Assembly: GCA_013138975.1 (NCBI GenBank)
Contig: WTBR01000025.1
Location: 1-57,451, forward strand
Reading direction: 5' to 3'
DNA length: 57,451 nucleotides
From: Bacteroidales bacterium
GTDB taxonomy: Bacteria > Bacteroidota > Bacteroidia > Bacteroidales > UBA12077
Every line of letters begins with the position of its first letter. The stretch's first letter is position 1. The notes below the pieces were generated by a model, which was given only the letters and a program-made list of their open reading frames with translations, was not told the origin of the DNA and did not search any database. Position numbers and translations under genes: made by a program. This document shows, in pieces, positions 43,401 through 51,301 of this stretch.

Positions 43401-43754
43401 CGTGCTGATGGGATTGAATTTCCTATTATATACTTTGCATTTTCAAAGTCAGAAATTGATAATGAGGGAGAAGAGGGTGTAAAAATGGTTTCGGGATATT
43501 TAAAAAAGAACTCTGATATCAGGATTGAATTACAAGGGTACTCAGATAGTATTGGTAATGCACAATACAACCTTAAATTATCTAAATTAAGAGCAAATAA
43601 AGTAAAAGACTTACTCGTTAAGAATGGCGTTGAAATTAGCCGAATAAAAGTTAAAGGATTTGGAGAAAATAAAGCTCAATTGCCAAACAGAAATTCGGAA
43701 GATAGGACAGAGGATAGACGTGTGGAGTTTGTTTTATTGGATGAAGAAAACTAA
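40446..43754 (+). CDS. 31-heme cytochrome c fused to an OmpA-type peptidoglycan-binding domain
   Basis: This 1102-residue exported protein has a signal peptide ending PSIYAN. Residues of about 40-815 hold 30 CXXCH motifs and one CX3CH (CATGCH). Most belong to a 138-residue six-heme unit repeated in tandem (units from 40716, 41130 and 41817; a short four-heme unit from 41544). After an acidic, low-complexity linker (about 830-985) comes an OmpA/MotB domain (IYFAFSKSEIDNEGEEG ... LQGYSDSIGNAQYNLKLSKL, RANKVKDLL ... GFGENKA), which normally binds peptidoglycan. The protein would thus be tied to the cell wall and span the periplasm, linking inner-membrane donors to the outer-membrane complex. It is a paralog of the 21-heme protein. 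Confidence 0.92.
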   Translation: MMKLYYILIILCQILIAPSIYANETEINDGSLNQDPTTIKSCIDCHSNLIKKNIHAPAEESCENCHISNDNDHPEGAAKGFSLADDVPTLCFYCHEEYSKKNKHAPAEAGECAMCHNSHSSDYPKLLNESRTDKLCFECHDLEIPEINIVHAPVEEGACDECHDSHQSDNSSFLKATSPQLCFNCHETAKEQTQKRNVHAPFEDDCFNCHQSHSSAEKGLLTEKTPTLCFNCHEGYTKKNIHAPAESGECSICHNSHSSDYPKLLNESRTDKLCFECHDLEIPETNIVHAPVQEGACDDCHDSHQSDNSSFLKATSPQLCYNCHETVKEQTQKRNIHAPFADDCANCHQAHSSTEKALLTEKTPTLCINCHEGYTKKNKHAPAESGECSICHNSHSSDYPKLLNESSTDKLCFECHDLGITETQNVHGPVQEGACDECHDSHQSDNSAFLKLASPQLCFNCHGEYTKKNIHAPAESGECAMCHNSHSSDYPKLLRDSRTDKLCYECHDLEIPETNIVHAPVKEGACDDCHDSHQSDNRSFLKATGSQLCFNCHETAKDQAQQRRLHAPFEDDCSNCHQAHSAAEKGLIAEKTPTLCYNCHGDVQELIVSSKFVHNPMNDQESCSNCHSPHGSSENAILLETEKELCLSCHSKTYTSESGKTKNIKQKLKSGNNIHAPVDEGCVICHKPHASNNQAILNSNFPSGNYAEASAENFALCFECHDSDLMLSEFTTDATNFRDGNVNMHYVHINGTKGISCKMCHDSHATKGKFLIIDKVPFGKWEMDMNFVEKELGGSCATGCHAEKEYNRYIESALAIEDSVASDSIIVVPKKRYQNYTEHVQSIDLAVVEYNENVDKQMAEKQDSLDQILLAQNLENTDDIKDEIQTENIDDVVKTELVALKEIEENISADTITTKEEITLNEPIKEEVHESSELENVQIIGMDTVVDKLVSENIPPVEVTEKEISPDKSLKNENDTELKIETIDERADGIEFPIIYFAFSKSEIDNEGEEGVKMVSGYLKKNSDIRIELQGYSDSIGNAQYNLKLSKLRANKVKDLLVKNGVEISRIKVKGFGENKAQLPNRNSEDRTEDRRVEFVLLDEEN
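40716..42230 (+). repeat. Tandem six-heme units inside the 31-heme gene
   Basis: Units start at the CFYCH/CFNCH-type codons at 40716, 41130, 41544 and 41817. Three units are 414 bp (138 codons) and the one from 41544 is 273 bp, lacking the last two hemes. DNA stretches such as CATAATTCACACAGTTCTGA recur nearly unchanged, so the array arose by recent duplication and one partial deletion. Confidence 0.9.
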
Positions 43755-43790
43755 GTAAAAAAAGCTGTCAAAAAATAACTAAAATTAAAA

Positions 43791-43860
43791 AATACTTCTG
43801 CAAGCTCAGTGCGACAAGCTGATTAATAGAGAATTGTCACACTGAGCTTGTCGAAGTGTT
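43791..43860. terminator. Hairpin between converging genes, member of the dispersed repeat family
   Basis: The left arm (43791-43817) and right arm (43834-43860) pair over 27 bp with four or five mismatches. The core is CAAGCTCAGTG and CACTGAGCTTG. It lies between the stop codons of the 31-heme gene and the converging OB-fold gene, and can act as a terminator for both. Confidence 0.7.
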
Positions 43861-44545
43861 ACTTTATTACTTTTCCTTCTTCGATAATTACTTTATAAAA
43901 ATAACCGTATCCAAAATCTTTATCTAAAGTTAATTTGCCGGTAATTACAACTATATCATCAATATTCACCTCTTCATTACTAGTAATGGTTAAATCAAAA
44001 TCACCTTCATGATTTGTACCGTCTTGTATATGAATCCAGTTTCTGGACATAATTTTTTTACTAAATTTAGTTACCTGACCTTTAATAGTTACTTCTTTAT
44101 TAGCATATTTCTCTTTATTAGCATAAAGTTCTTTTATACTTATACAAGCATCCGACGCTTCAATTTTAATGTCTTTTTTGTTGATTTTAACCTCAGCTTT
44201 ATGTGTGGTTTCTTCGGCCTTTTCAGAATTTGTTTTTTTTGTTATCTCGCCTAAAAATAAAAGTTGATCGAAAGTCCGATCCAATTCTTTACTTTTAAAT
44301 GGCCCCATCTCCATGCCACCAACAAAATAATAAGCCTCATCTTTTTGAGCTTCCATTTTAGGAACAGCTACCCATATTAGATTATCTTTTTCATTAACCT
44401 GTAAATAAGTATAATTGGTAGTTTGAATAACTTTAGTACAAATTACCTCATGCACATTATTTTTTTTATGAGCTTCATTTGCTCCTTGCCCAAAACAGAA
44501 ATTTGTTAAAAGAACAATACTAAGTATTATATAAACTTTTTTCAT
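43859..44545 (-). CDS. Exported OB-fold protein, NrfJ-like
   Basis: This 228-residue protein has a signal peptide ending NFCFGQ. Two similar parts follow: residues of about 28-100 (VICTKVIQTTNYTYLQVNEK...VAVPKMEAQKDEAYYF) and 130-228 (ISIKELYANKEKYANKEVTI, GQVTKFSKKIMSRNWIHIQD, GTNHEGDFDLTITSNEEV, IVVITGKLTLDKDFGYGYFY). Both look like small OB folds seen in periplasmic proteins next to nrfA in Bacteroidota and Epsilonproteobacteria (NrfJ). The stop codon is at the edge of a bidirectional hairpin. It is transcribed in the same direction as nrfHA but separated by 242 bp and a terminator. A role in nitrite reductase maturation or heme handling is only a guess. Confidence 0.65.
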   Translation of the reverse strand: MKKVYIILSIVLLTNFCFGQGANEAHKKNNVHEVICTKVIQTTNYTYLQVNEKDNLIWVAVPKMEAQKDEAYYFVGGMEMGPFKSKELDRTFDQLLFLGEITKKTNSEKAEETTHKAEVKINKKDIKIEASDACISIKELYANKEKYANKEVTIKGQVTKFSKKIMSRNWIHIQDGTNHEGDFDLTITSNEEVNIDDIVVITGKLTLDKDFGYGYFYKVIIEEGKVIK

Positions 44546-44711
44546 AAGGTCTAATTTTGATTTGAGGTTAAATGTAATAATTTATAGAAATAACTAACAC
44601 TTTTTATCCGTATCTTTTTAATAAAAAAAGAGGTGTGGTATTGAACCTTTTTACTTTTTATATTCTTAGATATTTCAAGGACTTATTTCAATGATCAAAG
44701 TGATTTAAAGA

Positions 44712-44751
44712 ACGGGCTCTACATGATAAATTTCTATCAAATAGAGCCCGT
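44712..44751 (-). terminator. Terminator of nrfHA
   Basis: ACGGGCTCTA and TAGAGCCCGT form a perfect 10-bp stem; the 20-nt loop holds a minor GATA/TATC pair. It is 36 bp past the nrfA stop codon on the minus strand. The following T content is only moderate. Confidence 0.7.
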
Positions 44752-44787
44752 CGAAATGTTTGTTTAATATTTTTGCGGGATTAGTTT

Positions 44788-46290
44788 TTAAATATTTGAA
44801 GTTTCGTAAGTTGCTTCTCTTTCATTCGCTATTGTATCCCACTTAGGAACAACCTCATCCATAAATCTTTTTTTATCTGCATTCATTTTTTCAATATCTA
44901 ATCCAATATATTTTTGTGCTTTTGCTTTCGTAGCAATATCAGGATATGGAACTTCTTGATTAAAATTCAAGCTTGCCAGTACCCTTGCAAGTTTAATTCT
45001 GGATTCCTGCGCAATATCAATTCCGGTAGAAATTATACGAGCCGATTCAATAGGGCTATGGAATGAACCGCCATGGCTGGCTGCTACAAAATCCCAACGC
45101 CATTGAGCATGTCTTATATCTTGTAAAATAGCTGTCATTTGATTTTCGTTTGCTCCAAGTTCCCATGCTTTACCAGCTTCAACATGTGCCCGAACAAGAA
45201 GTACTTCAAGTTTATCTCTATTTTGCTTTATTTTATCCTGACGCTCATAAACATTAGCTAAAAGTTCAGCAGTTTCTTCTCTGTGACAAACCTGACAGGT
45301 ATTTGCTATATTATTCAGAGGACTTTGAATTTTGTGATCTGTAAATTTTTGTCCACCTTCACTCATATATGGCATATGACAATCGGCGCATGCTAAACCC
45401 CTTTGGGCATGAATCCCTGTTTGGAATAATTCAAAATCAGGATGTTGAGCCTTAAGCATTGGAGCTTTACTAATTGTGTGTGTCCAATCTTTAAACTCAT
45501 ATTCATCATAATATTCTTCCATGGCTTCAACACTAGTACCATTATCCCATGGGAATGTAAGATATTTGCCTTCACCCTTAAAATAATATTCAACATGGCA
45601 CTGTGCACATGCAAGTTTTCTCATTTCCTGATGACTAACAGTGTTAATGTCAAGCCCCATTCTGTCGTATGCTTCTTTTAACGCAGGTCTTGATATATGA
45701 AGGTTCATATTTTTAGCATCATGACAATCGGCACAACCAATATTATTTACAATCTCATGACCTAATGTTTCCCATTTTCCTTTGTAGAATTCTGCAACAC
45801 CCATTTCTTGCATTTTTCTTGGTACATCAGGACTTTTACAAGTCCAGCAAGTATTTGGCATTGGACTTGGTTTTCCATCAATAGGAGCTCCTGTTCGTAG
45901 GATTTTTCTCATATCATCGATAGCATGCTCATGACCTTTACCTTGGTTGTATTCTTTAGCAAAACCATATCCTGCCCAAAGAACAACTAGTTTAGGATCT
46001 TCTTCAAGCATATCACGATGCTCACTTCCCATATGTTTACTTTTAAAAGATTGATCTTCGGTTTGAAGAAGTCTATTGTACTGACGAGGAAAATTTTCGC
46101 CCCAAACATCATTGCGAGGTTCCCATTGCGAATGTTCAATTTTGGGTGTATAAGCAAAAACTGTTTCCGCCCTACGTTCCATTATTGATGAGGCCAATAA
46201 GCCCAATAGGAAAACAATTGCAATAGTTGCAAAAAATAAAATCCAACCCTTCCAAGGCTTTTCTTTAATTTGATCACTAATAGGTTTCAT
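44788..46290 (-). CDS. nrfA: Ammonia-forming cytochrome c nitrite reductase NrfA
   Basis: This 500-residue pentaheme enzyme reduces nitrite to ammonium with six electrons in the periplasm. The catalytic heme site is the special CXXCK motif CWTCK (about 148-152); four CXXCH motifs follow (CADCHD, CAQCH, CADCHM, CQVCH). The calcium and active-site segments are visible in CAQCHVEYYF and KFTDHKIQSP, including the distal histidine and lysine-glutamine. Residues of about 15-37 form an uncleaved-type membrane segment (WILFFATIAIVFLLGLLASS). It is co-transcribed with nrfH 22 bp upstream, which gives it electrons from menaquinol. The lysine variant needs no separate NrfEFG lyase gene to be present here; CcsBA is near. 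Confidence 0.97.
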   Translation of the reverse strand: MKPISDQIKEKPWKGWILFFATIAIVFLLGLLASSIMERRAETVFAYTPKIEHSQWEPRNDVWGENFPRQYNRLLQTEDQSFKSKHMGSEHRDMLEEDPKLVVLWAGYGFAKEYNQGKGHEHAIDDMRKILRTGAPIDGKPSPMPNTCWTCKSPDVPRKMQEMGVAEFYKGKWETLGHEIVNNIGCADCHDAKNMNLHISRPALKEAYDRMGLDINTVSHQEMRKLACAQCHVEYYFKGEGKYLTFPWDNGTSVEAMEEYYDEYEFKDWTHTISKAPMLKAQHPDFELFQTGIHAQRGLACADCHMPYMSEGGQKFTDHKIQSPLNNIANTCQVCHREETAELLANVYERQDKIKQNRDKLEVLLVRAHVEAGKAWELGANENQMTAILQDIRHAQWRWDFVAASHGGSFHSPIESARIISTGIDIAQESRIKLARVLASLNFNQEVPYPDIATKAKAQKYIGLDIEKMNADKKRFMDEVVPKWDTIANEREATYETSNI

Positions 46291-46312
46291 GATAATTTAT
46301 TTTTTAATTATT

Positions 46313-46894
46313 TTATTCGTTTGTTATTTCTTTTATCCATTCAGGCACAGGACTTTTAAGTAATGGAACTATCGCATTTGGAACAGCAGATAGGCTATTT
46401 ACACGTCCGTGTGGAGTTTCTCTATGGCATTCCCAACATAAGCGGGTTTCTCTTCCCGAATGAAATGCAGTATTATTTACTTGTTGTTGTGCAGTTAATA
46501 TTAATTCATTGTGGCATCGTATACAATTGTCTTGAACTACTTGAATTCCTGCTTCTTTTATGCGAATTACTTGCGGTTCCATCCGTAAAGTAAACATTGT
46601 GGCATGCCTTATTCCATCTTTGGCCTTAAAGTAATAAGTATTAAATATATTGTTATGAGGTACATGGCAGTCGTTACAACTGGCTAATTCTCTATGCGAA
46701 CCATGATTCCAGGTTGCATATTGAGGAACCATAACATGACAATTTATACATGTTTCAGGATTGTCGGATAAATAAGCCGCTGCATTAGATAAATATACAG
46801 AATAACTATACATGCCTATAAATACAGCTAATACAACTGTGACAGGCACTTTCCATTTATGCGGTGGAGTAATTCGTATAATAAATTTCGACAT
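46313..46894 (-). CDS. nrfH: Menaquinol-oxidising tetraheme cytochrome NrfH
   Basis: This 193-residue member of the NapC/NirT family has one N-terminal membrane helix (VPVTVVLAVFIGMYSYSVYLS) and four CXXCH motifs (CINCH, CNDCH, CIRCH, CWECH), with the typical MVPQYATWNHGSHRELASC and HRETPHGRV segments. It takes electrons from menaquinol and passes them to NrfA as the NrfHA membrane complex. The nrfHA order and 22-bp spacing are usual. As the only clear quinol-linked cytochrome in the window, it might also feed the neighbouring multiheme proteins, as NapC/CymA proteins do elsewhere. Confidence 0.96.
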   Translation of the reverse strand: MSKFIIRITPPHKWKVPVTVVLAVFIGMYSYSVYLSNAAAYLSDNPETCINCHVMVPQYATWNHGSHRELASCNDCHVPHNNIFNTYYFKAKDGIRHATMFTLRMEPQVIRIKEAGIQVVQDNCIRCHNELILTAQQQVNNTAFHSGRETRLCWECHRETPHGRVNSLSAVPNAIVPLLKSPVPEWIKEITNE

Positions 46895-47006
46895 TATAAG
46901 TGTTTTTAATTCTGTTATAAAAATAGCAATAAGTATTTAGGTACTCGATGACTTTTATCATGTATTTTTATTCTAATCAATTTATTCTTGTTAAGAAACT
47001 GATTAG

Positions 47007-47126
47007 TGTTTGTCCATAAAGTCCGACTTCTTCGTTACGCTCGCCCTATAATTGGTCATTTACAAAAGTAAACTCCCAATTCTATGACTTCACAAGCCTT
47101 GAATTCGAACTTTATGAATCAAACAC
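47007..47126. repeat. 120-bp palindromic repeat element, copy 2
   Basis: It matches 2426-2545 with about four differences, all in the right half (CTATGACTTCACAAGCCTTG here). It has the same terminal and inner inverted repeats. It lies 24 bp beyond the stop codon of a small gene and about 110 bp upstream of nrfH. Confidence 0.85.
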
Positions 47127-47149
47127 GTAACTTTATAGACAGATATAAA

Positions 47150-47386
47150 TTAGTCTAGCTTTCGTACTTTTTGAAAAGAAGTTGTAGCATCAATCATTTT
47201 TGCAAAACTTATCTTTTGTTTGGTTTTAATTGATTCGTACTCAAATCCATTTTCTCCTTCCATAAGAATACTTTCTCCCATTTCGTATCGTAAACATTCA
47301 ACCTTATCTCCAACTAATAATGGAGCTCCGCTTAAATCTTGTAATTGTCTTTTTCTATTTTTCTTTTTGAATAAATTGAAAGCCAT
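47150..47386 (-). CDS. Small conserved-looking cytoplasmic protein, unknown function
   Basis: This protein of about 78 residues begins MAFNLFKKKNRKRQLQDLSG, is basic at the N-terminus and then has a short SH3- or KOW-like beta segment (LLVGDKVECLRYEMGESILM, GFEYESIKTKQKISFAKMID). There is no signal peptide or metal motif. A GTG at 47407 would add seven residues; the ATG at 47386 is preferred. It lies on the same strand and 69 bp downstream of the fused E1 dehydrogenase gene, with a hairpin between them, so it may be read through or separate. I do not recognise the family. Confidence 0.6.
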   Translation of the reverse strand: MAFNLFKKKNRKRQLQDLSGAPLLVGDKVECLRYEMGESILMEGENGFEYESIKTKQKISFAKMIDATTSFQKVRKLD

Positions 47387-47423
47387 AGCATATTTTTTAG
47401 TTGACACAAGTTAGTGAAAAATA

Positions 47424-47456
47424 AAAAAAGCCGCAATGAATCTCATTACAGCTTTC
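47424..47456 (-). terminator. Weak hairpin after the E1 dehydrogenase gene
   Basis: AAAGC..CAATGA and TCATT..GCTTT form an imperfect stem between the E1 gene and the small downstream gene. On the minus strand it is followed by TTTTTTTATTTT. Confidence 0.55.
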
Positions 47457-47475
47457 TAAAAAATATTTATTTTTT

Positions 47476-49896
47476 TTAATAAAGTTCAGGATACTTCTTA
47501 GGATCAGCTTCATTCATCATTGAATAAATAGCTTCAAAAACATCTTCCGCATTTGGATTAGAGAAATAATCTCCATCAGTGGCATATGCAGGTCTGTGTT
47601 CTTTAGCTGATATCGTTCTTGGTTCTGAATCTAAAAGGAAATATCCATTTTGTTCTTCTAAAACTTTTTGTAACATAAATGCCGTAGCACCGCCAGGTAC
47701 ATCTTCGTCAAAGAATATAACTCTACTGGTTTTTTTAATAGATTTTGCAATACTATGTTTCCTGTCAAATGGGAGCAAGGTTTGAACATCAATAAGCTCA
47801 ACAGAAATGTTGAATTCTTTTAATTGTTTAACAGCATCCTCAGCAATTCTAACGCATGAGCCATATGTAACTAATGTAACATCAGAACCTTCTGTGATAA
47901 TTTCAGGGATTCCCAAAGGAATTTTATATTCTCCAATATTTTCGGGTCTTTTCTCTCGTAATCTGTAACCATTTAATGGCTCAATAACCAATGCAGGATC
48001 TTCAGCTTCCAATAAAGTATTATAAAATCCGGCTGCTTGTGTCATATTTCGAGGAACACATACATAAACACCACGAATAGAATTTATTACCATACTTAAT
48101 GGTGAGCCAGAATGCCAAATTCCTTCTAATCTGTGACCACGAGTACTTATAATTACCGGCGCAACTTGTCCTCCTGCGGTTCGGTAATGTGTTGTAGCCA
48201 AATCGTCGCTCAAACCTTGCAAAGCATAAAGCAGATAATCGAAATATTGTATTTCTGCAATTGGTCTTAGACCTCGTAATGCTAATCCAATACCTTGACC
48301 AAGAATAGTTTGTTCACGAATTCCGGTATCACTTATTCTAAGTTCACCATATTTCTTTTGCAAGCCTTCGTAAGATTGATTCACACCACCAATAAATCCG
48401 GCATCTTCTCCAAAAGTTACCAGTTTAGGATATTTATTAAATAAGTAGTCGTAGTTATCGCGTAAAATCTCACGTCCGGCAACTTCTTTTGAATCAGGTT
48501 TAAAAATTGGTTTTACTTCAGAAACATTTAATGCCGATTTTTCGGATTCATTATATAGTTTAGTATTATATCTTTCATAATTATCTTCATAGTTATGATC
48601 CAACCAGCTTGATAAATCTTTTTGAAGTTTACTCCTGATATTACAGTCTGTACACACATGACGTAATATTTTTTTAGCAGCACTGAAATTATCTTTACGA
48701 ACAGGATTTATTATTTTTTTAAGTTCGTCTGTAATTGTTCCCACTTTATCGTATCCTTCACGCTTGCACATGCATGATCTATTATCAATAATTTCAATTA
48801 ATTTATCACGTTCTAATTTTACAGGATCTTTAAAGTTTTTCCATGCACTTTTTTTAGCCAACTTAGCTTCATTTAGTGCATCTTCTTCTACTTTCTCAAG
48901 TTCAGTTGATGTTGATATTTTTTCAGATAAAATCCATTCACGCATCTTTGTAATACCATCAAAATCTGTTTCCCATTTCAATCTTTCTTCTGATTTATAC
49001 CTTTCATGCGAACCCGAGGTTGAATGTCCTAGGGGTTGTGTAATTTCTTCAATATGAAACACAACAGGAACATGTTCCTTGCGAGCTAATTCAGTTCCTT
49101 CTTTAAATATTTTTACCAATTCTGCATAATCCCAACCTTTAGCTTTGTATATAACAATACCAGCCTTTTCTTTTGTTCTTTCAAAACCTTTTAATAGCTC
49201 AGAAATACTTTCTTTGGTAGTTTGATACTTTTTAGGAACAGAAATACCATAACCATCATCATAAATAGTTATTACCGATGGTACTTGTAAAACACCAACC
49301 GCATTCATCGATTCCCAAAAATGCCCTTCCGAAGTACTGGCATCGCCAATGGTACCAAAGGCAATTTCATTTCCATTATCCGATAAATCTTTATATTGAT
49401 GCAGTTCTTTTATATTCCTGAATAATTTTGAAGCATATCCTAAGCCAACCCAACGAGCCATTTGTCCTGCAGTAGGAGAGATGTCTGCCGAAGAATTTTT
49501 TTGTTTCATTAAATCTTTCCATGTACCATCTTCGTTTAGGCTACGCGTAGAAAAGTGATTATTAAATGATCTTCCACCATTTCCGGGGTTTAACTTAATA
49601 TCTGTTTCACCATATAGCTGAGCGAAAAATTCTTCTGCAGTAAAAAGCCCCGCAGCCATCATAAATGTCTGATCGCGATAATATCCCGATCGCCAATCAC
49701 CATTTTTGAAGTTTTTGGCCATAGCAATTTGAGTAACTTCTTTCCCATCACCAAAAATACCAAACTTCGCTTTTCCAGTTAAAACTTCTTTTCTACCCAG
49801 TAAGCTTAATTGGCGGCTTAAATAGGCTGTTTTGTAATCATTTAATACTTCTGCTTTATTGTGAATTATTTTCTTTTCCAATGTCTTAGTACTCAT
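47476..49896 (-). CDS. Fused alpha-beta E1 component of a branched-chain or pyruvate-type 2-oxoacid dehydrogenase
   Basis: This 806-residue thiamine-diphosphate enzyme decarboxylates a 2-oxoacid and hands the acyl group to E2. Residues of about 20-345 are E1-alpha (RSGYYRDQTFMMAAG, then the cofactor-binding FGTIGDASTSEGHFWESMNA and DDGYGISVP). Residues of about 470-806 are E1-beta (VTFGEDAGFIGGVNQSYEGL, ISDTGIREQTILGQGIGLAL, PIAEIQYFDYLLYALQGLSD). The fused form is usual in Bacteroidota, where it is annotated as 2-oxoisovalerate dehydrogenase; the precise substrate is not certain. The linker holds four cysteines (C375, C377, C415, C418) of unclear purpose. E2 and E3 are not adjacent. Confidence 0.92.
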   Translation of the reverse strand: MSTKTLEKKIIHNKAEVLNDYKTAYLSRQLSLLGRKEVLTGKAKFGIFGDGKEVTQIAMAKNFKNGDWRSGYYRDQTFMMAAGLFTAEEFFAQLYGETDIKLNPGNGGRSFNNHFSTRSLNEDGTWKDLMKQKNSSADISPTAGQMARWVGLGYASKLFRNIKELHQYKDLSDNGNEIAFGTIGDASTSEGHFWESMNAVGVLQVPSVITIYDDGYGISVPKKYQTTKESISELLKGFERTKEKAGIVIYKAKGWDYAELVKIFKEGTELARKEHVPVVFHIEEITQPLGHSTSGSHERYKSEERLKWETDFDGITKMREWILSEKISTSTELEKVEEDALNEAKLAKKSAWKNFKDPVKLERDKLIEIIDNRSCMCKREGYDKVGTITDELKKIINPVRKDNFSAAKKILRHVCTDCNIRSKLQKDLSSWLDHNYEDNYERYNTKLYNESEKSALNVSEVKPIFKPDSKEVAGREILRDNYDYLFNKYPKLVTFGEDAGFIGGVNQSYEGLQKKYGELRISDTGIREQTILGQGIGLALRGLRPIAEIQYFDYLLYALQGLSDDLATTHYRTAGGQVAPVIISTRGHRLEGIWHSGSPLSMVINSIRGVYVCVPRNMTQAAGFYNTLLEAEDPALVIEPLNGYRLREKRPENIGEYKIPLGIPEIITEGSDVTLVTYGSCVRIAEDAVKQLKEFNISVELIDVQTLLPFDRKHSIAKSIKKTSRVIFFDEDVPGGATAFMLQKVLEEQNGYFLLDSEPRTISAKEHRPAYATDGDYFSNPNAEDVFEAIYSMMNEADPKKYPELY

Positions 49897-49996
49897 AACT
49901 TGATATTTTAAAACTTTAAATTATTGAAGATGACAGTTTTGTCAGATTAATTTAAGAATGTAAAGATTTAGATAATTAAATATTAATTTAAATATT

Positions 49997-50004
49997 TATC
50001 TTTG
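49997..50004 (+). promoter_or_regulatory. -7 box of the small membrane protein gene (TATCTTTG)
   Basis: TATCTTTG fits TAnnTTTG, 32 bp upstream of the ATG at 50036, in the divergent space with the E1 gene. No clear -33 element was seen. Confidence 0.5.
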
Positions 50005-50035
50005 CATCGAATGGTATAACAACAAATTTTAACTA

Positions 50036-50272
50036 ATGTTTATTAAATTACTTCTTTTAGTCACAGGTTTAATGTCCATAGTTTTTTTAGCTATTGGCTT
50101 TAATATTTTCTTCCGAAAAGATAAAAAATTTCCAGTGACCTCAGTTGGTGGGAATAAGGATATGCGCAAACTTGGTTTGTCATGTGCAAAGCATGAGGAA
50201 ATTAAATGCCGAAGAGATATTGATGGTGTAAAAGGTAGTGCAGTAGGATGCGCTTCTTGTGGACATTCTTAA
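50036..50272 (+). CDS. Small single-span membrane protein with conserved cysteines
   Basis: This 78-residue protein has one N-terminal membrane helix (LLLLVTGLMSIVFLAIGFNIFF), a lysine-rich stop, and a soluble tail of about 45 residues with four cysteines in SCAKHEEIKCRRDI and GCASCGHS. Such proteins occur widely in Bacteroidota and are often called membrane or secreted protein. The GCASCGH end might bind a metal or act in redox chemistry, but this is a guess. It diverges from the E1 gene and has its own -7 box. Confidence 0.75.
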   Translation: MFIKLLLLVTGLMSIVFLAIGFNIFFRKDKKFPVTSVGGNKDMRKLGLSCAKHEEIKCRRDIDGVKGSAVGCASCGHS

Positions 50273-50800
50273 TATTGATTATATTTCTCATCTAAATTAC
50301 ATTCAGAATCTAATTTGAGTTTTTGTAACTGATCAGTGTTACTTAAATTTATAATTGCCACAGATTCACAGATTTTTAATGAATAATAATTATAGTAATA
50401 TCACCAAAAATAGTTGGCAGATTTGTTAAAAATAATTTCTTATGATATTTTCAGTTTTATATAATCTATGAATCTGTGACTTTTTTATAAAGTTTAAATT
50501 ATGAATATTGCCACTGATTTGTTACGATTTTTTTAATATTCAGGATAAGATCTTTATATAAAGAAAAATGATTAAGAGCTGTTCGAAAAGTCCGTTTAAT
50601 GTCATTCCCTTGAAAAAGGGAACTGAGCTATAGCGAACTCAACGAAGTTAATCTCTAAGTTGAAATATACACAGTAATTTATAAGATCCCCAATCGAGTT
50701 GGGGATGACAGAAAAAGATCTTTTACACAGTTCCAATTACAATAATTGAATAAGAATCTTTGTTCTATATTTTAAAAAATCAAATAAAACTTTATTTCCA
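50273..50800. other. Intergenic space with several non-coding palindromes
   Basis: No gene was seen in about 560 bp. It contains GCCACAGATTCACAG (about 50358) with the converse AATCTGTGACTT (about 50470), a broad inverted pair. It also has TTCCCTT-gaa-AAGGGAA-type (50605-50622) and ATCCCCAA-tcgag-TTGGGGAT (50686-50706) hairpins. These resemble the dispersed intergenic repeat families of Bacteroidota and may act as terminators. Confidence 0.6.
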
Positions 50801-50808
50801 TATATTTG
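50801..50808 (+). promoter_or_regulatory. -7 box of the OsmC-family gene (TATATTTG)
   Basis: TATATTTG fits TAnnTTTG, 26 bp before the ATG at 50834. Confidence 0.5.
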
Positions 50809-50833
50809 TTACAAGCAATTAATAAAGATAATT

Positions 50834-51253
50834 ATGGAAAAAATAGAAACTATTAAAACAACTTATACCGGTCAGTTAAGAACAGAAGCTATTCATGTTC
50901 AATCAGGAAATAAATTAATAACTGATGCACCAACCGACAATCACGGTAAAGGCGAAACATTTTCACCAACCGATTTATTAGCTACATCATTGGCAAGTTG
51001 TATTTTTACAATAATGGGTATTAAAGCCGAAGCAAGTGGATTTAAAATTGATGGGGCAACTGCGAAAACCTGGAAAATAATGTCGGAAAATCCACGTAGA
51101 GTTGGCGAGGTAAAAATTGAGTATGATTTTACAATGTGTGATTTAACTGATAAAAATAAGAAAATACTTCAAGCACTTGTTAAAGTTTCACCTGTTCCTC
51201 TAAGCCTACACGATGAAACAAAGCAAAATATCTCTCTAAAATTTAAGGGATAA
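50834..51253 (+). CDS. OsmC/Ohr-family protein
   Basis: This 139-residue protein has the OsmC fold signature: GETFSPTDLLATSLASCIF with the peroxidatic cysteine, then KAEASGFKIDGA and a C-terminal VSPVPLSLHDETKQN. Family members reduce organic peroxides with two cysteines. Here the second cysteine, normally in a CPV.. motif, is replaced by serine (VSPVPLSLH), so a two-cysteine peroxidase cycle is not possible in the standard way. It has its own -7 box and stands alone. Confidence 0.9.
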   Translation: MEKIETIKTTYTGQLRTEAIHVQSGNKLITDAPTDNHGKGETFSPTDLLATSLASCIFTIMGIKAEASGFKIDGATAKTWKIMSENPRRVGEVKIEYDFTMCDLTDKNKKILQALVKVSPVPLSLHDETKQNISLKFKG

Positions 51254-51301
51254 TAACATAAATTATTGTAAGAATAAGAGGATTTCTGAAAAGCCTAATT
51301 A

